DNA of 64,000 nt from Bifidobacterium myosotis (GTDB taxonomy: Bacteria > Actinomycetota > Actinomycetes > Actinomycetales > Bifidobacteriaceae), in assembly GCF_002259745.1 (NCBI RefSeq), contig NZ_MWWW01000005.1, positions 160,778 through 224,777 of the forward strand, read 5' to 3'. Numbering within the stretch: position 1 is the stretch's first letter; the number at the start of each line of letters is the position of its first letter. The notes beneath the pieces were generated by a model, which saw nothing but the letters and a program-made list of their open reading frames with translations, did not search any database and was not told the origin of the DNA. Shown here piece after piece: positions 26,225 to 34,165 of this stretch. The position numbers were made by a program, and so were the translations under genes.

Positions 26225-26938
26225 ATGACCACCATGGACACCGCCTACCGGCAACTGCAGGACGAACTCAAACGCCTCGGCTACGAGCTGCGCATGGAAG
26301 GCTTCGGCATCCTCCAGCCCCAAGGCTCCTACGGGGACATCGAACCACCGTACCGGCTCGTCACCCTGCGCGAGATCCCCATCGAACCGTTGCCCGAATG
26401 GTCGGCCGACGTGCACCCGCACGACATCACCTACCGGTTCGACGCCACGCGATACCAGCACGACAGCGAACAACGGGACACCATTGACGTGCGCGACTAC
26501 GAAACATGGACGCGCACCGTATGCGACGAACAACACGTGCAAGGCCGCGTGCTCATCGACATGGACAAAACGGCGGAGGAACGCATCGCCGACCTCGCCA
26601 CCGCAATCCACTACATCCAATCCGCGAACCCCGCATGCCGCTCCTACCCGGTGGACCGCAAGACCCGACGCAACGAACTGCCCGACCGCACCCGCATCAG
26701 CCAGCCGATCGACGACTACCGGGACCCGTGGAGCATCCGGGTCATGGCCGCACGGGAACAGGCCCTCGACACGCTCGCCTCCAAACACGTTCGGGTGTCC
26801 AAGGCCCGCGCCGAATCCGACGCGCTCACCGGAGGCGGCCGCGACGCCCGCGCCATCGGTCGAGACGCCATCAACGCCGTCCAAGGCAAAGCCCCGAACA
26901 TCGACAAACCCATCAGAAAACGCAGGCCGAGCCGATGA
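26225..26938 (+). CDS. hypothetical protein of the transfer region
   Basis: 237 aa, soluble. It starts MTTMDTAYRQLQDELKRLGYELR; the middle part is acidic (YETWTRTVCDEQHVQGRVLI...) and the C-terminus is strongly basic (IDKPIRKRRPSR). No domain is recognised. GAGGAGACC precedes the ATG. It lies 18 bp after the ArdA fusion and overlaps the next gene by 4 bp (ATGA), so it is part of one long operon. Confidence 0.75.
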   Translation: MTTMDTAYRQLQDELKRLGYELRMEGFGILQPQGSYGDIEPPYRLVTLREIPIEPLPEWSADVHPHDITYRFDATRYQHDSEQRDTIDVRDYETWTRTVCDEQHVQGRVLIDMDKTAEERIADLATAIHYIQSANPACRSYPVDRKTRRNELPDRTRISQPIDDYRDPWSIRVMAAREQALDTLASKHVRVSKARAESDALTGGGRDARAIGRDAINAVQGKAPNIDKPIRKRRPSR

Positions 26939-27243
26939 TCGACGCCCGACATCCGCAGGCCTATGCGCGCGGCATCCTCACCGATGACGCCAGATTCCAC
27001 ACCGACGGCGACGGCAGGACGACGGCAACCCTGACCGTGAACGCCGGCACCATGGACACGCCGCTCATCATCCGCGTGCACGCGGCCGGAGACCATGCGA
27101 CATACCTGCGCGAACAGAGCGCACTGCAGGGACGACGACTCATCGTCCACGGCATCATCCACGAAGAGGAAAACGCCGACGAAGTGTACATCCTGGCCGA
27201 CGAGATGGCCCTGCACACCAGCGTCAAGGACACACTCCCGTGA
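26935..27243 (+). CDS. small OB-fold, SSB-like protein
   Basis: 102 aa. The pattern A-R-G-I-L-T-D-D-A-R-F, then T-A-T-L-T-V-N-A-G and L-I-I-R-V-H-A-A-G-D, then G-R-R-L-I-V-H-G-I-I-H resembles the beta-strand order of single-stranded DNA-binding proteins. The length is short and lacks the acidic C-terminal tail of true Ssb. It may protect transferred single-stranded DNA. It overlaps both neighbours by 4 bp (ATGA upstream, GTGA downstream), a sign of tight translational coupling. Confidence 0.65.
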   Translation: MIDARHPQAYARGILTDDARFHTDGDGRTTATLTVNAGTMDTPLIIRVHAAGDHATYLREQSALQGRRLIVHGIIHEEENADEVYILADEMALHTSVKDTLP

Positions 27244-27674
27244 ACACGGCGCGAACAATCACGATCATCGATGCAGGCGAGGAAACCGTTGGCACTCCAA
27301 TCACACGCGGGAACTCGGCCATCTACGATGCGGAAACACCCGTGGGACGCATCCTTGCCGCGATGTGCGACGGAGGCGACACCATCGAGAACCGCCAAGG
27401 TCTCACGCGCATCACCAGCGCCGCCGACGCGGGAAACAGACAGCCGGCACTCGGACGCGATAAGCCTTTGCAAGCGGACACCGCCGTCATGCAGCCCGCG
27501 GCCGACGATCCGCCATGGACTAGGGAACAGACGCTCACGAACATCCGCGTCCGCGCCGAACACCGCATCAACAGTCGGATTTCGCAAGCGGCCGAAGCAT
27601 TCGTTGGAGATGACATACGAAGAACCATGACGCAGCACCGCGTCAGCGTGGGAGGAGACAAGGGAAACCAATGA
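27240..27674 (+). CDS. hypothetical protein of the transfer region
   Basis: 144 aa from a GTG start that overlaps the preceding stop. No domain is recognised. The N-terminal half is beta-rich (TITIIDAGEETVGTPI) and the C-terminal half has T-N-I-R-V-R-A-E-H-R, resembling tails on other proteins of this region. It overlaps the virD4 start by 4 bp. Codon use is like the neighbours. Confidence 0.6.
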   Translation: MNTARTITIIDAGEETVGTPITRGNSAIYDAETPVGRILAAMCDGGDTIENRQGLTRITSAADAGNRQPALGRDKPLQADTAVMQPAADDPPWTREQTLTNIRVRAEHRINSRISQAAEAFVGDDIRRTMTQHRVSVGGDKGNQ

Positions 27675-29338
27675 AACGCCTACAGGCCATACTGCCCGCG
27701 GCCATGGGACTGCTCACACTGTTCTGGCTGGGCGACAAGATCGGCTACCAGATACGCACCGACCTGGATGAAGGCACGAGCGTGATCGACCTGATGAACA
27801 GATTCTGGCTCGACCTGTACCATCCATTCCACCTATCCACGAACCATACCGATTTGCTGTGCGGACTCGCCGCAATGGGAGTCGGCCTGCTGATTTGGGC
27901 ATACAAGTACACGGCGCGCCTGAACCTGCGCAGCGGCGAGGAACACGGTTCCGCCCACTGGGGCACTCCGAAGGACATCAAACCGTTCATCGACCCCGTG
28001 GAATCCCGCAACATTCGATTCACCGCGACCGAACGGCTCTCCATAGACACGCGACGCACCCTGCGCAACCTCAACGCGCTCCTGCTCGGCTCATCAGGCT
28101 CCGGCAAAACCCGCTACTACGTCAAACCCAACCTATTGTCCGTGGACATGAACTGGGCCGTCACCGACCCCAAAGGCGAACTCAAACGTGACACGGAACA
28201 CGCCATGCGCGATCGCGGATACCAAGTCAACACGCTCGACCTCATCCACCTCGACCGGTCCGACCGGTTCAACCCCATGCGCTACATCGACCCCGAAGAA
28301 CCCCAATCCGCGATCCTGCGTCTGACCGACAACCTCGTCACCAACGCCAACGGAGACCGCAAAACCGGAGACAGCTTCTGGCAGGACGCCGAAAAAGCAC
28401 TCCTATGCGCCCTCATCGCATGGACCTACTACACCGAAAACAACCCCACCCTCAACCAAGTCACCGACACACTCGACCGAATGGGAGCCAGCGAACAGGA
28501 CGAAGACAAGGAATACATCATCGATGCGCTCTTTGCCGAAGCCCAAACCGAAATCCACCGCATGCGCGAACACCCCGACGACTACGATGAGGAGACCCGG
28601 AGCATGCTCGACGGGCTCGCGTTCGCATGCGCCCAATACAACACGTTCCTCAAAGGCGCCGGCGAAACCAAGAAAAGCATCATCATCACCACCGGCGTCC
28701 ACCTTTCACCTCTCCAAGTGCGCGAGGTACGCCGGATCCTCGACGGCGACGACATCCGGCTCGAAACCCTCGACCAAGGCAAACGCATCATCTACCTCGA
28801 ACTGCCCGACACCAACGCCACGTTCTCCTTCATCGCCAGCGTCTTCTACCAATGCCTCTTCGAAACACTCGTGCGCAAAGCCGACGCCAAACCCGACGGC
28901 GTGCTCGACCGCGACGTGCACTGCATGCTCGACGAATTCGCCAACATCGGCAAAATCCCCAACTTCGTAAGGCTCATCGCCACCATACGAAGCCGACGCA
29001 TCAGCTGCAGCATCATCCTCCAGACCGTCAGCCAAGGCAAGAGCCTCTATCGGGATGACTGGGAAACCATTGCCGGCAACTGCGACAGCCAGCTCTTCCT
29101 CGGCGGCAACGAACCCAGCACCACCAAATACATCAGCGACCGACTCGGAGACCAGACCATCGACGTCATCGAAACCAGCGAAACCAAAGGCCTCAACGGC
29201 AGCTGGACGCGCAGCACCCGTAAGAACGCCCGAAAACTCCTCACCCCGGACGAACTCGGACGCATACCTGCCAACCAGTGCATCTACCTACTCAGAGGCA
29301 TACCGCCGTTCCTTAGCAATAAGGTTTGTCATCTATAG
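27671..29338 (+). CDS. VirD4/TraG-type coupling ATPase, probably 3' truncated
   Basis: 555 aa. Two N-terminal membrane helices lie within residues 1-85, Walker A (GSSGSGKTRYYVKPNL) at about 138-153, and Walker B C-M-L-D-E-F-A-N-I-G-K-I-P in the second half. It couples the relaxase-DNA complex to the secretion channel. The end is odd: after L-L-R-G-I-P-P-F-L, where family members continue with K-Y and more residues, it reads S-N-K-V-C-H-L and stops at a TAG that is part of the dyad at 29323-29348. I infer that the secreted-peptide cassette replaced its natural 3' end; activity of the shortened protein is uncertain. Confidence 0.9.
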   Translation: MKRLQAILPAAMGLLTLFWLGDKIGYQIRTDLDEGTSVIDLMNRFWLDLYHPFHLSTNHTDLLCGLAAMGVGLLIWAYKYTARLNLRSGEEHGSAHWGTPKDIKPFIDPVESRNIRFTATERLSIDTRRTLRNLNALLLGSSGSGKTRYYVKPNLLSVDMNWAVTDPKGELKRDTEHAMRDRGYQVNTLDLIHLDRSDRFNPMRYIDPEEPQSAILRLTDNLVTNANGDRKTGDSFWQDAEKALLCALIAWTYYTENNPTLNQVTDTLDRMGASEQDEDKEYIIDALFAEAQTEIHRMREHPDDYDEETRSMLDGLAFACAQYNTFLKGAGETKKSIIITTGVHLSPLQVREVRRILDGDDIRLETLDQGKRIIYLELPDTNATFSFIASVFYQCLFETLVRKADAKPDGVLDRDVHCMLDEFANIGKIPNFVRLIATIRSRRISCSIILQTVSQGKSLYRDDWETIAGNCDSQLFLGGNEPSTTKYISDRLGDQTIDVIETSETKGLNGSWTRSTRKNARKLLTPDELGRIPANQCIYLLRGIPPFLSNKVCHL

Positions 29339-29348
29339 ATGACAAACC
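29323..29348. promoter_or_regulatory. dyad operator at the virD4 end / cassette start (site E)
   Basis: A perfect 26-bp inverted repeat with core TGTCATCT-AT-AGATGACA at 29327-29344. A -10-like TATAAA at 29386-29391 lies about 53 bp from the centre, the same offset as at the other bacteriocin promoters. The plus-strand stem is followed by CCCCTCTTTTC, so it may also terminate the virD4 transcript. The virD4 TAG (29336-29338) is within it. Confidence 0.65.
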
Positions 29349-29479
29349 CCTCTTTTCACAGGCAGCGTTTTGAATAAAGTGCCAGTATAAATGTGAGGTT
29401 CATCACAAAGACGTTGATGAATCCTCAGCGTCTGGTGAAGCCTCGTCGGACGTACACCCTTAAAAGAGAAAGAGTCATC

Positions 29480-29887
29480 ATGAACACCGTCAAGCGCAAG
29501 CTTCTTGGCGTTTTCATACCGATGCTGGCTATGGCCTGCTTCGCAACACCGGCAATCGCCGGCAACGTGAGCAGCAGCAGCTGGAGCGGATATGCCAAGA
29601 ACTGGTCTACCTTCGATACCCCTAACCGGCAGAAGCAGAATAGCTCAGCTTCCTTCGTGCGAGCTGATAATGTATCTGGGAATCGTACCATTAGGGTATG
29701 GGCCCTTGGATACAGCAATGATGACGTGTCATCCAGCGTTGAATTCCTGCGCAGCAATAAGAGTGCTCTTGTATCAAATAACGCTTTCAAGAACGGCCCC
29801 AAGCAAATTCAGTTGCGTATGCAGAATGTAGAGAACTACATCTCTGCAACGTCTGCGTATGGTGTCTGGAGTCCGGACTCTAACTGA
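29480..29887 (+). CDS. small secreted protein, putative bacteriocin or peptide (DUF2712-like)
   Basis: 135 aa. A signal peptide (MNTVKRKLLGVFIPMLAMAC...) is cleaved after A-T-P-A-I-A, leaving about 108 residues. The mature part is polar and Ser/Asn-rich, with S-W-S-G-Y-A-K-N-W near its start and Y-G-V-W-S-P-D-S-N at its end, resembling DUF2712-type small secreted proteins encoded beside ABC-2 transporters. No Cys after the signal peptide. It has its own promoter and dyad operator and is followed by a large hairpin and three ABC-2 permease genes plus an ATPase. I infer a bacteriocin-like or signalling role; an envelope function is possible. Confidence 0.75.
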   Translation: MNTVKRKLLGVFIPMLAMACFATPAIAGNVSSSSWSGYAKNWSTFDTPNRQKQNSSASFVRADNVSGNRTIRVWALGYSNDDVSSSVEFLRSNKSALVSNNAFKNGPKQIQLRMQNVENYISATSAYGVWSPDSN

Positions 29888-29893
29888 TAACGA

Positions 29894-29947
29894 CTAATAA
29901 CGATGTGGGTGGTGCCACATATTCGGCGTCACCCACATCGTCATTAG
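29894..29947 (+). terminator. large hairpin between secreted-peptide and permease genes
   Basis: 18-nt arms (29894-29911 and 29930-29947) match at 17 positions, with an 18-nt loop. No T-run follows, so it is more likely an attenuator or an RNA-stabilising element that gives the peptide mRNA an excess over the transporter mRNA. Confidence 0.6.
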
Positions 29948-29973
29948 AACGATATGGGAGTAGGGAGTAAAGC

Positions 29974-30825
29974 ATGAATAGATTTGTATTCCGTCGGCAG
30001 TTGGCGCGAAACGTGTGCAGTGTTCGTTTGCTGGTTGTCGTGGCTATGTCTGTAATGCTGATGGCGGTGCAGTATTGGACCACGTACCACGCGGGGTATC
30101 GAATCAGGGAAAGTGCGCCATCGCTCCTGAAGGATGTGATGCTATTCAACCAGTATGGTTCGGCATCCACATTGTATCTGTATTTGCTGCCGTTCTTCGC
30201 GGCCCTGATGGGTGGGAGCGTGTGGGCGGTGGAGGAGCGTAGCGGTCGCCTGCTGAACATGCTTCCGCGCGAGGGACGTTCCGCGCTTTTGCATACAAGC
30301 ATGCTGTCCGGTTTTGTGCTGGGTGGCTTGGGTGGGGTGTTGCCGTTGATCGTCAACCTGTTGGTTTCGGCTGTTCGGACACCACAGTTGTCGTTCATCG
30401 AAGGTACATCGGCGGATGAGAATGGCATGATGCTGCCTAAATATGTACTGATTGATTCGTCGTCGTGGGCGTATCCGTTGTACAGGATGAGTCAGCCGTT
30501 GCTGATTGCGGTGATCCTGTTGTTGGTGTTTGTCTTGTCGGGTGCGTTCGCCCTGTTGGCGTTGGGCTCGTCCCTGTTCATCCGTCGCAGGCATGTGGAG
30601 CTGCTGGTCCCGTTCGTGGCGAGTCTGGTGTGGTGGATGCTGCCCGCGCTGACCGGTGGCCTGGTTCCCGACGAGTGGAGCCAGATCATCTTCCTGAATT
30701 TCTCGCATTGGGATGCGCCTGGCACCGCGTGGCGCAATTACTTGGGGATGCTCCTGATGACGGTCGGGATGACGGTCTGCTCGCTGGTGCTCGCGCGGGT
30801 GAAGGAGGCCCGCGATGTGCTCTGA
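29974..30825 (+). CDS. ABC-2 type permease 1 of the peptide cassette
   Basis: 283 aa with about six hydrophobic segments, the first at VVVAMSVMLMAVQYW and others at LPFFAALMGGSVWAV, LLIAVILLLVFVLSGAF and VGMTVCSLVLARV. The layout (N-terminal helix, external loop, five further helices) is that of ABC-2 type permeases. It overlaps the second permease gene by 11 bp, and a third follows, all transcribed from the peptide promoter. Three different permeases with one ATPase are typical of producer-protection or peptide export systems such as LanFEG-type groups; no family assignment is certain. Confidence 0.8.
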   Translation: MNRFVFRRQLARNVCSVRLLVVVAMSVMLMAVQYWTTYHAGYRIRESAPSLLKDVMLFNQYGSASTLYLYLLPFFAALMGGSVWAVEERSGRLLNMLPREGRSALLHTSMLSGFVLGGLGGVLPLIVNLLVSAVRTPQLSFIEGTSADENGMMLPKYVLIDSSSWAYPLYRMSQPLLIAVILLLVFVLSGAFALLALGSSLFIRRRHVELLVPFVASLVWWMLPALTGGLVPDEWSQIIFLNFSHWDAPGTAWRNYLGMLLMTVGMTVCSLVLARVKEARDVL

Positions 30826-31513
30826 TCTGTTCCATCCGTTCCGGACCGCGCCACGGGTGATGCGTATCGCAGTGGGGCTGGTGTCCCTGATCGGCGCCGT
30901 ATGCGCCGTGAGTCTGCTATACGGGGGCTTGGCCCCATCCCTGCACGACGATTACATCGGGTTCATGCGTGTGGGCGCCACTTTGTGCTCGTTGCCGCCG
31001 TGTCTGATCGCGGTGGGCGCGGGCAGTGCGAGGTATGGCGCGTTCGAACGGGTGCGCCGCGATCCGAGGAACGAGTTGCGGCACAACCTCGCGTGGCTGA
31101 CTCTGATGGGCCTGTTGACAGGGGCGTGCTCGGGTGTGGTGTTCGCACTGACCGAGTTCGTCCTGCTCGGCCGGCCGTTCGAGCCGGGCTCGCTGTCGCT
31201 GACGGCGATGCTGACGGTGCAGACGGTGATGATGTGCGTGGCCGTGTCGCTGCTGGTGCTGCTGCTGGCGAACTGCGGGCTGCCGTTCTCGCGGACGCTG
31301 CCGGTGCTGATTGCCATCCTGCTGTTGGCGAATTGGATGCTGCTGCCGTTGACGGGCGAGGTGACCCGGTACGTGTACTACTTCTGGTATCCGATCAGTC
31401 CTTATTGGTCGGATGTGCTCGTCGGGCAGGTGGCGCCGTTCGTCGGCTGGTGTCTGCTGCTCGTCGTCGCGAACGTCGTCGCCTTTGGACACATGGACAG
31501 GTTGGAGGCGTGA
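30815..31513 (+). CDS. ABC-2 type permease 2 of the peptide cassette
   Basis: 232 aa with about six membrane helices (VGLVSLIGAVCAVSLLYGG, LTLMGLLTGACSGVVFAL, VMMCVAVSLLVLLLANCG, LPVLIAILLLANWMLLPL and others). It begins with MCSDLFHPFRTAPRV, overlapping the first permease by 11 bp, and is separated from the third by one base. Sequence similarity among the three permeases is not obvious by eye, so they are probably distinct subunits. Membrane partner of the ATPase at 32267-32893. Confidence 0.8.
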   Translation: MCSDLFHPFRTAPRVMRIAVGLVSLIGAVCAVSLLYGGLAPSLHDDYIGFMRVGATLCSLPPCLIAVGAGSARYGAFERVRRDPRNELRHNLAWLTLMGLLTGACSGVVFALTEFVLLGRPFEPGSLSLTAMLTVQTVMMCVAVSLLVLLLANCGLPFSRTLPVLIAILLLANWMLLPLTGEVTRYVYYFWYPISPYWSDVLVGQVAPFVGWCLLLVVANVVAFGHMDRLEA

Positions 31514-31514
31514 C

Positions 31515-32201
31515 ATGAACGATAGTGGTCGGATGAAGTGGCAGATGGCCCGGTTCCTGCAGTCGCTACATCGGCGCAACGGGTTGCGCGCGATGCTGCT
31601 CGTCATCTACGCGGTGGTCGTGTACCGGTTCCTGATCAGCGGTATGGATCCGGGCGTGTTCATCGGCATGTTCCGCTCGTCGGATTCGCCGTTCACTCCG
31701 GGGCTGGCGTACAACATGTATGCACTGGTGTACGCTTTGTTCGGTATGGCGATCCCGTTGGAGCAGTTCTCGGAATGGCTCGCCGTGCCCGAGTGCATGG
31801 TGTACGTCAGACGCGGCCGGGGACCGGGACGGTTCCTCGCCTACCTGCTCATGATCACCGTGTACTGCGTCGTCTACACCCTGATCCAAGCCGTGGCCCA
31901 GCGGATCATGTTCCCGGACGAAGACCCGGTCGCGTTCGCAGGTTCGGCCGTGTGCGCGGCGTGCGTGCTGCTGGCTGCGATGCTGACCGCGAACCTTGGC
32001 TACTTGTCGGGGTCGCGCATCGCTGGCTACTTCGTCGTGGTCGTACTGCTGGGACTGCTCATGTCGTTCTCGGAACCGCAGCAGTGGCTGCTCGCCGTCG
32101 GTCCGCTTCACGTACCGAACTGGATGCCCGCGGCCATCCTGACGATCCTCATATGCGCCGCGGCGAACCTGATCGCGTTCAATCGGATGCAGATTCTCTG
32201 A
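31515..32201 (+). CDS. ABC-2 type permease 3 of the peptide cassette
   Basis: 228 aa. It begins MNDSGRMKWQMARFLQSLHRR, a basic cytoplasmic start typical of ABC-2 permeases, and has about six hydrophobic segments (AMLLVIYAVVVYRFLI, LAYNMYALVYALFGMAI, LAYLLMITVYCVVYTLI, AVCAACVLLAAMLTANLGYL, VVVVLLGLLMSF and a C-terminal span). The start at 31515 is adjacent to the stop of permease 2. It is followed by 65 bp and the ATPase gene. Confidence 0.8.
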   Translation: MNDSGRMKWQMARFLQSLHRRNGLRAMLLVIYAVVVYRFLISGMDPGVFIGMFRSSDSPFTPGLAYNMYALVYALFGMAIPLEQFSEWLAVPECMVYVRRGRGPGRFLAYLLMITVYCVVYTLIQAVAQRIMFPDEDPVAFAGSAVCAACVLLAAMLTANLGYLSGSRIAGYFVVVVLLGLLMSFSEPQQWLLAVGPLHVPNWMPAAILTILICAAANLIAFNRMQIL

Positions 32202-32266
32202 AGAGGTCGGGATGACGTCGCCAATCGGAAAACCAACCACTTTGTTACCAGCGAAAGGGGAACATC

Positions 32267-32893
32267 ATGTACGTGCAGGTCAGGAACCTCACCAAGACGC
32301 TCAAGGGCAGGACCGTCCTCAAAGACGTGAACGCCGACTTCGAACGGGGACGGATATACGGCGTGGTCGGCGCCAACGGCTCCGGCAAGACCATGCTGTT
32401 GCGGGCCGTATGCGGATTCATCCGTCCCGACCGCGGGACCGTGACCATCAACGGCAAAACGGTCGAATTCAACCGCAAGCTCCCCGACATGGTCGGTGTG
32501 ATTATCGAGAACCCCGGATTCATGCCCTCCGAAACCGCAGACGCCAACCTGCGCTATCTCGCCGGCATCAACCATACCTACGACGAGCGGGAGACCACAC
32601 GGCTGCTGACGTTGTTCGGACTGAACGACCACAGGCACGAGAAGGTCAAGTCGTTCTCCCTGGGCATGCGCCAGAAGCTCGCCATCGTCCAGGCCCTCAT
32701 GGAGCATCAGCATCTCATCCTGCTCGACGAGCCCACCAACGGCCTTGACGAACACTCCGTGGATATCTTCCTCAATGAGATGAAACGTCAGCGCGACATG
32801 GGACGGACCGCCATCATCGCCTCCCACCACAGCGATGAACTCAACCAAATCGCCGACCACCTCTACACCATGACCGACGGCAAACTCGGATGA
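32267..32893 (+). CDS. ABC transporter ATP-binding protein of the peptide cassette
   Basis: 208 aa. Walker A is GANGSGKTM (residues ~37-45), the signature-like motif is FSLGMRQKLAIVQAL, Walker B with Glu is LILLDEPTNGLD, and the switch His is in ASHHSDE. All key residues are present. It drives the three permeases encoded just upstream. The gene ends seven bases before the convergent stop of the LRV protein gene, with no room for a terminator, so this junction is probably the right edge of the inserted cassette. Confidence 0.93.
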   Translation: MYVQVRNLTKTLKGRTVLKDVNADFERGRIYGVVGANGSGKTMLLRAVCGFIRPDRGTVTINGKTVEFNRKLPDMVGVIIENPGFMPSETADANLRYLAGINHTYDERETTRLLTLFGLNDHRHEKVKSFSLGMRQKLAIVQALMEHQHLILLDEPTNGLDEHSVDIFLNEMKRQRDMGRTAIIASHHSDELNQIADHLYTMTDGKLG

Positions 32894-32899
32894 GCAGTA

Positions 32900-34144
32900 C
32901 TATCCCAGCCGGTCGGGGAATGAGGGGGTTGCCGATTGCCCAGGTACGTCCCAAGTGGGATTGCCTCGCGTGACTGGCTGGGATAAACCTTCCGCTGATG
33001 GTGCGGGTTGTCGGTTCGATGATTGGGAATCCGATCCTGGATGCGTGGAACCATCCGAACGGCCCGCCTCGGATATTTCCTCGTTCTCTACTACAGCCGT
33101 CATGGAATCCCGGACGATTTGCATGACTTCGTTGAGGTCCTGGATGGTTCTGTTATAGACATCAAGATCCTGATGGTCGCGCATCATGAGTCGTGCATGG
33201 GTGATCTGCTCATTGAGTCGTGCGCGGGTGTTGTCGTCTCTGACCTTGTTCGCGGATTCTTTGTAGAACCTATCGGCGTCTTCAATGGTTTGGCTCAGTG
33301 CGTTCTGTGCGTTGTCGATCTGTTGTTGTTCCTGTGATGCCTTGACCGTGTCAACTGTGTCATGCAGGTTCCTGATCTGGGTTCTGAGCTGGTTATTCGC
33401 TCTCCCTATTTCTGCACGAGTGCGATCGAGACGGTCGGCCGTCAGACTCGGATTGCATTTTTCTGTTGAGATCGATGGTTGATATTGCATGATTTTGCCA
33501 AGCAGTTCCAAAGACTTGGGATCCCGCACGTCTTTATCCTGGAACTTCGCATATGGTTCCGCCTGTTTCAATGCCTTGTTCCATTCAATCCGCACTATGT
33601 CAGATTGCTTGATTGCGTGATTGCATGACGTGAGCGCCGCCTGATGGTCGTAGTTCTTCTTCGCCATGACAAGGCCTGCGGCTGATCCTGCTGCGATGAC
33701 CAGAACGAGCATGATGCCGGCGATGTGGGTAAAAGGGATATGCCGATGGACGGCCACCTCATCCGTGCTGTCAGCCGATGAATCTTCTGCCAAGGACACA
33801 TCATCCTTGGCATGTTCCCCTACCCCCATTGGTGTGTCTATCGTCGTTCCCTTCTGTTTGTCAAGCTTGGATACGGGAGTGCTGTTGTTCCGTGCATCGC
33901 GAGGCAGCTCATCATCGATGATGGGTGTGATGGGAAGCAGCCGGTGCTTGGGTTTTCCGTCTGTCAACGGTTCCGGTGGAGCCCCAGCGGTTTCAGGGTC
34001 TGCAATGGCATGCGCAGCCCACTGGTCGAGTTCCGGCCATGTACTGGGATGATTGCGGATTTGCATGAGGAGATCCCAGTTGGCGGAATCGCTCATAAGA
34101 TCGGAAAGCTCGCAAGGGTCAAGCTTGGGATTGATGCGGCGCAT
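32900..34144 (-). CDS. hypothetical LRV-type membrane protein of the conjugative element
   Basis: 414 aa. The N-terminal ~45 residues ([21 protein letters not shown], then [15 protein letters not shown]) resemble the variant leucine-rich (LRV) repeat seen at the start of many bifidobacterial proteins. One membrane helix lies at about residues 138-160 ([21 protein letters not shown]), followed by a long charged helical stretch (likely coiled coil, residues ~235-345) and a disordered Ser/Pro-rich tail. It would sit in the membrane with a large extracytoplasmic domain and could be a channel or surface component. It lies downstream of the SLT-CHAP gene. Function unknown. Confidence 0.75.
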
Positions 34145-34165
34145 GCTTCCTTCCTTCCCTCGGGA

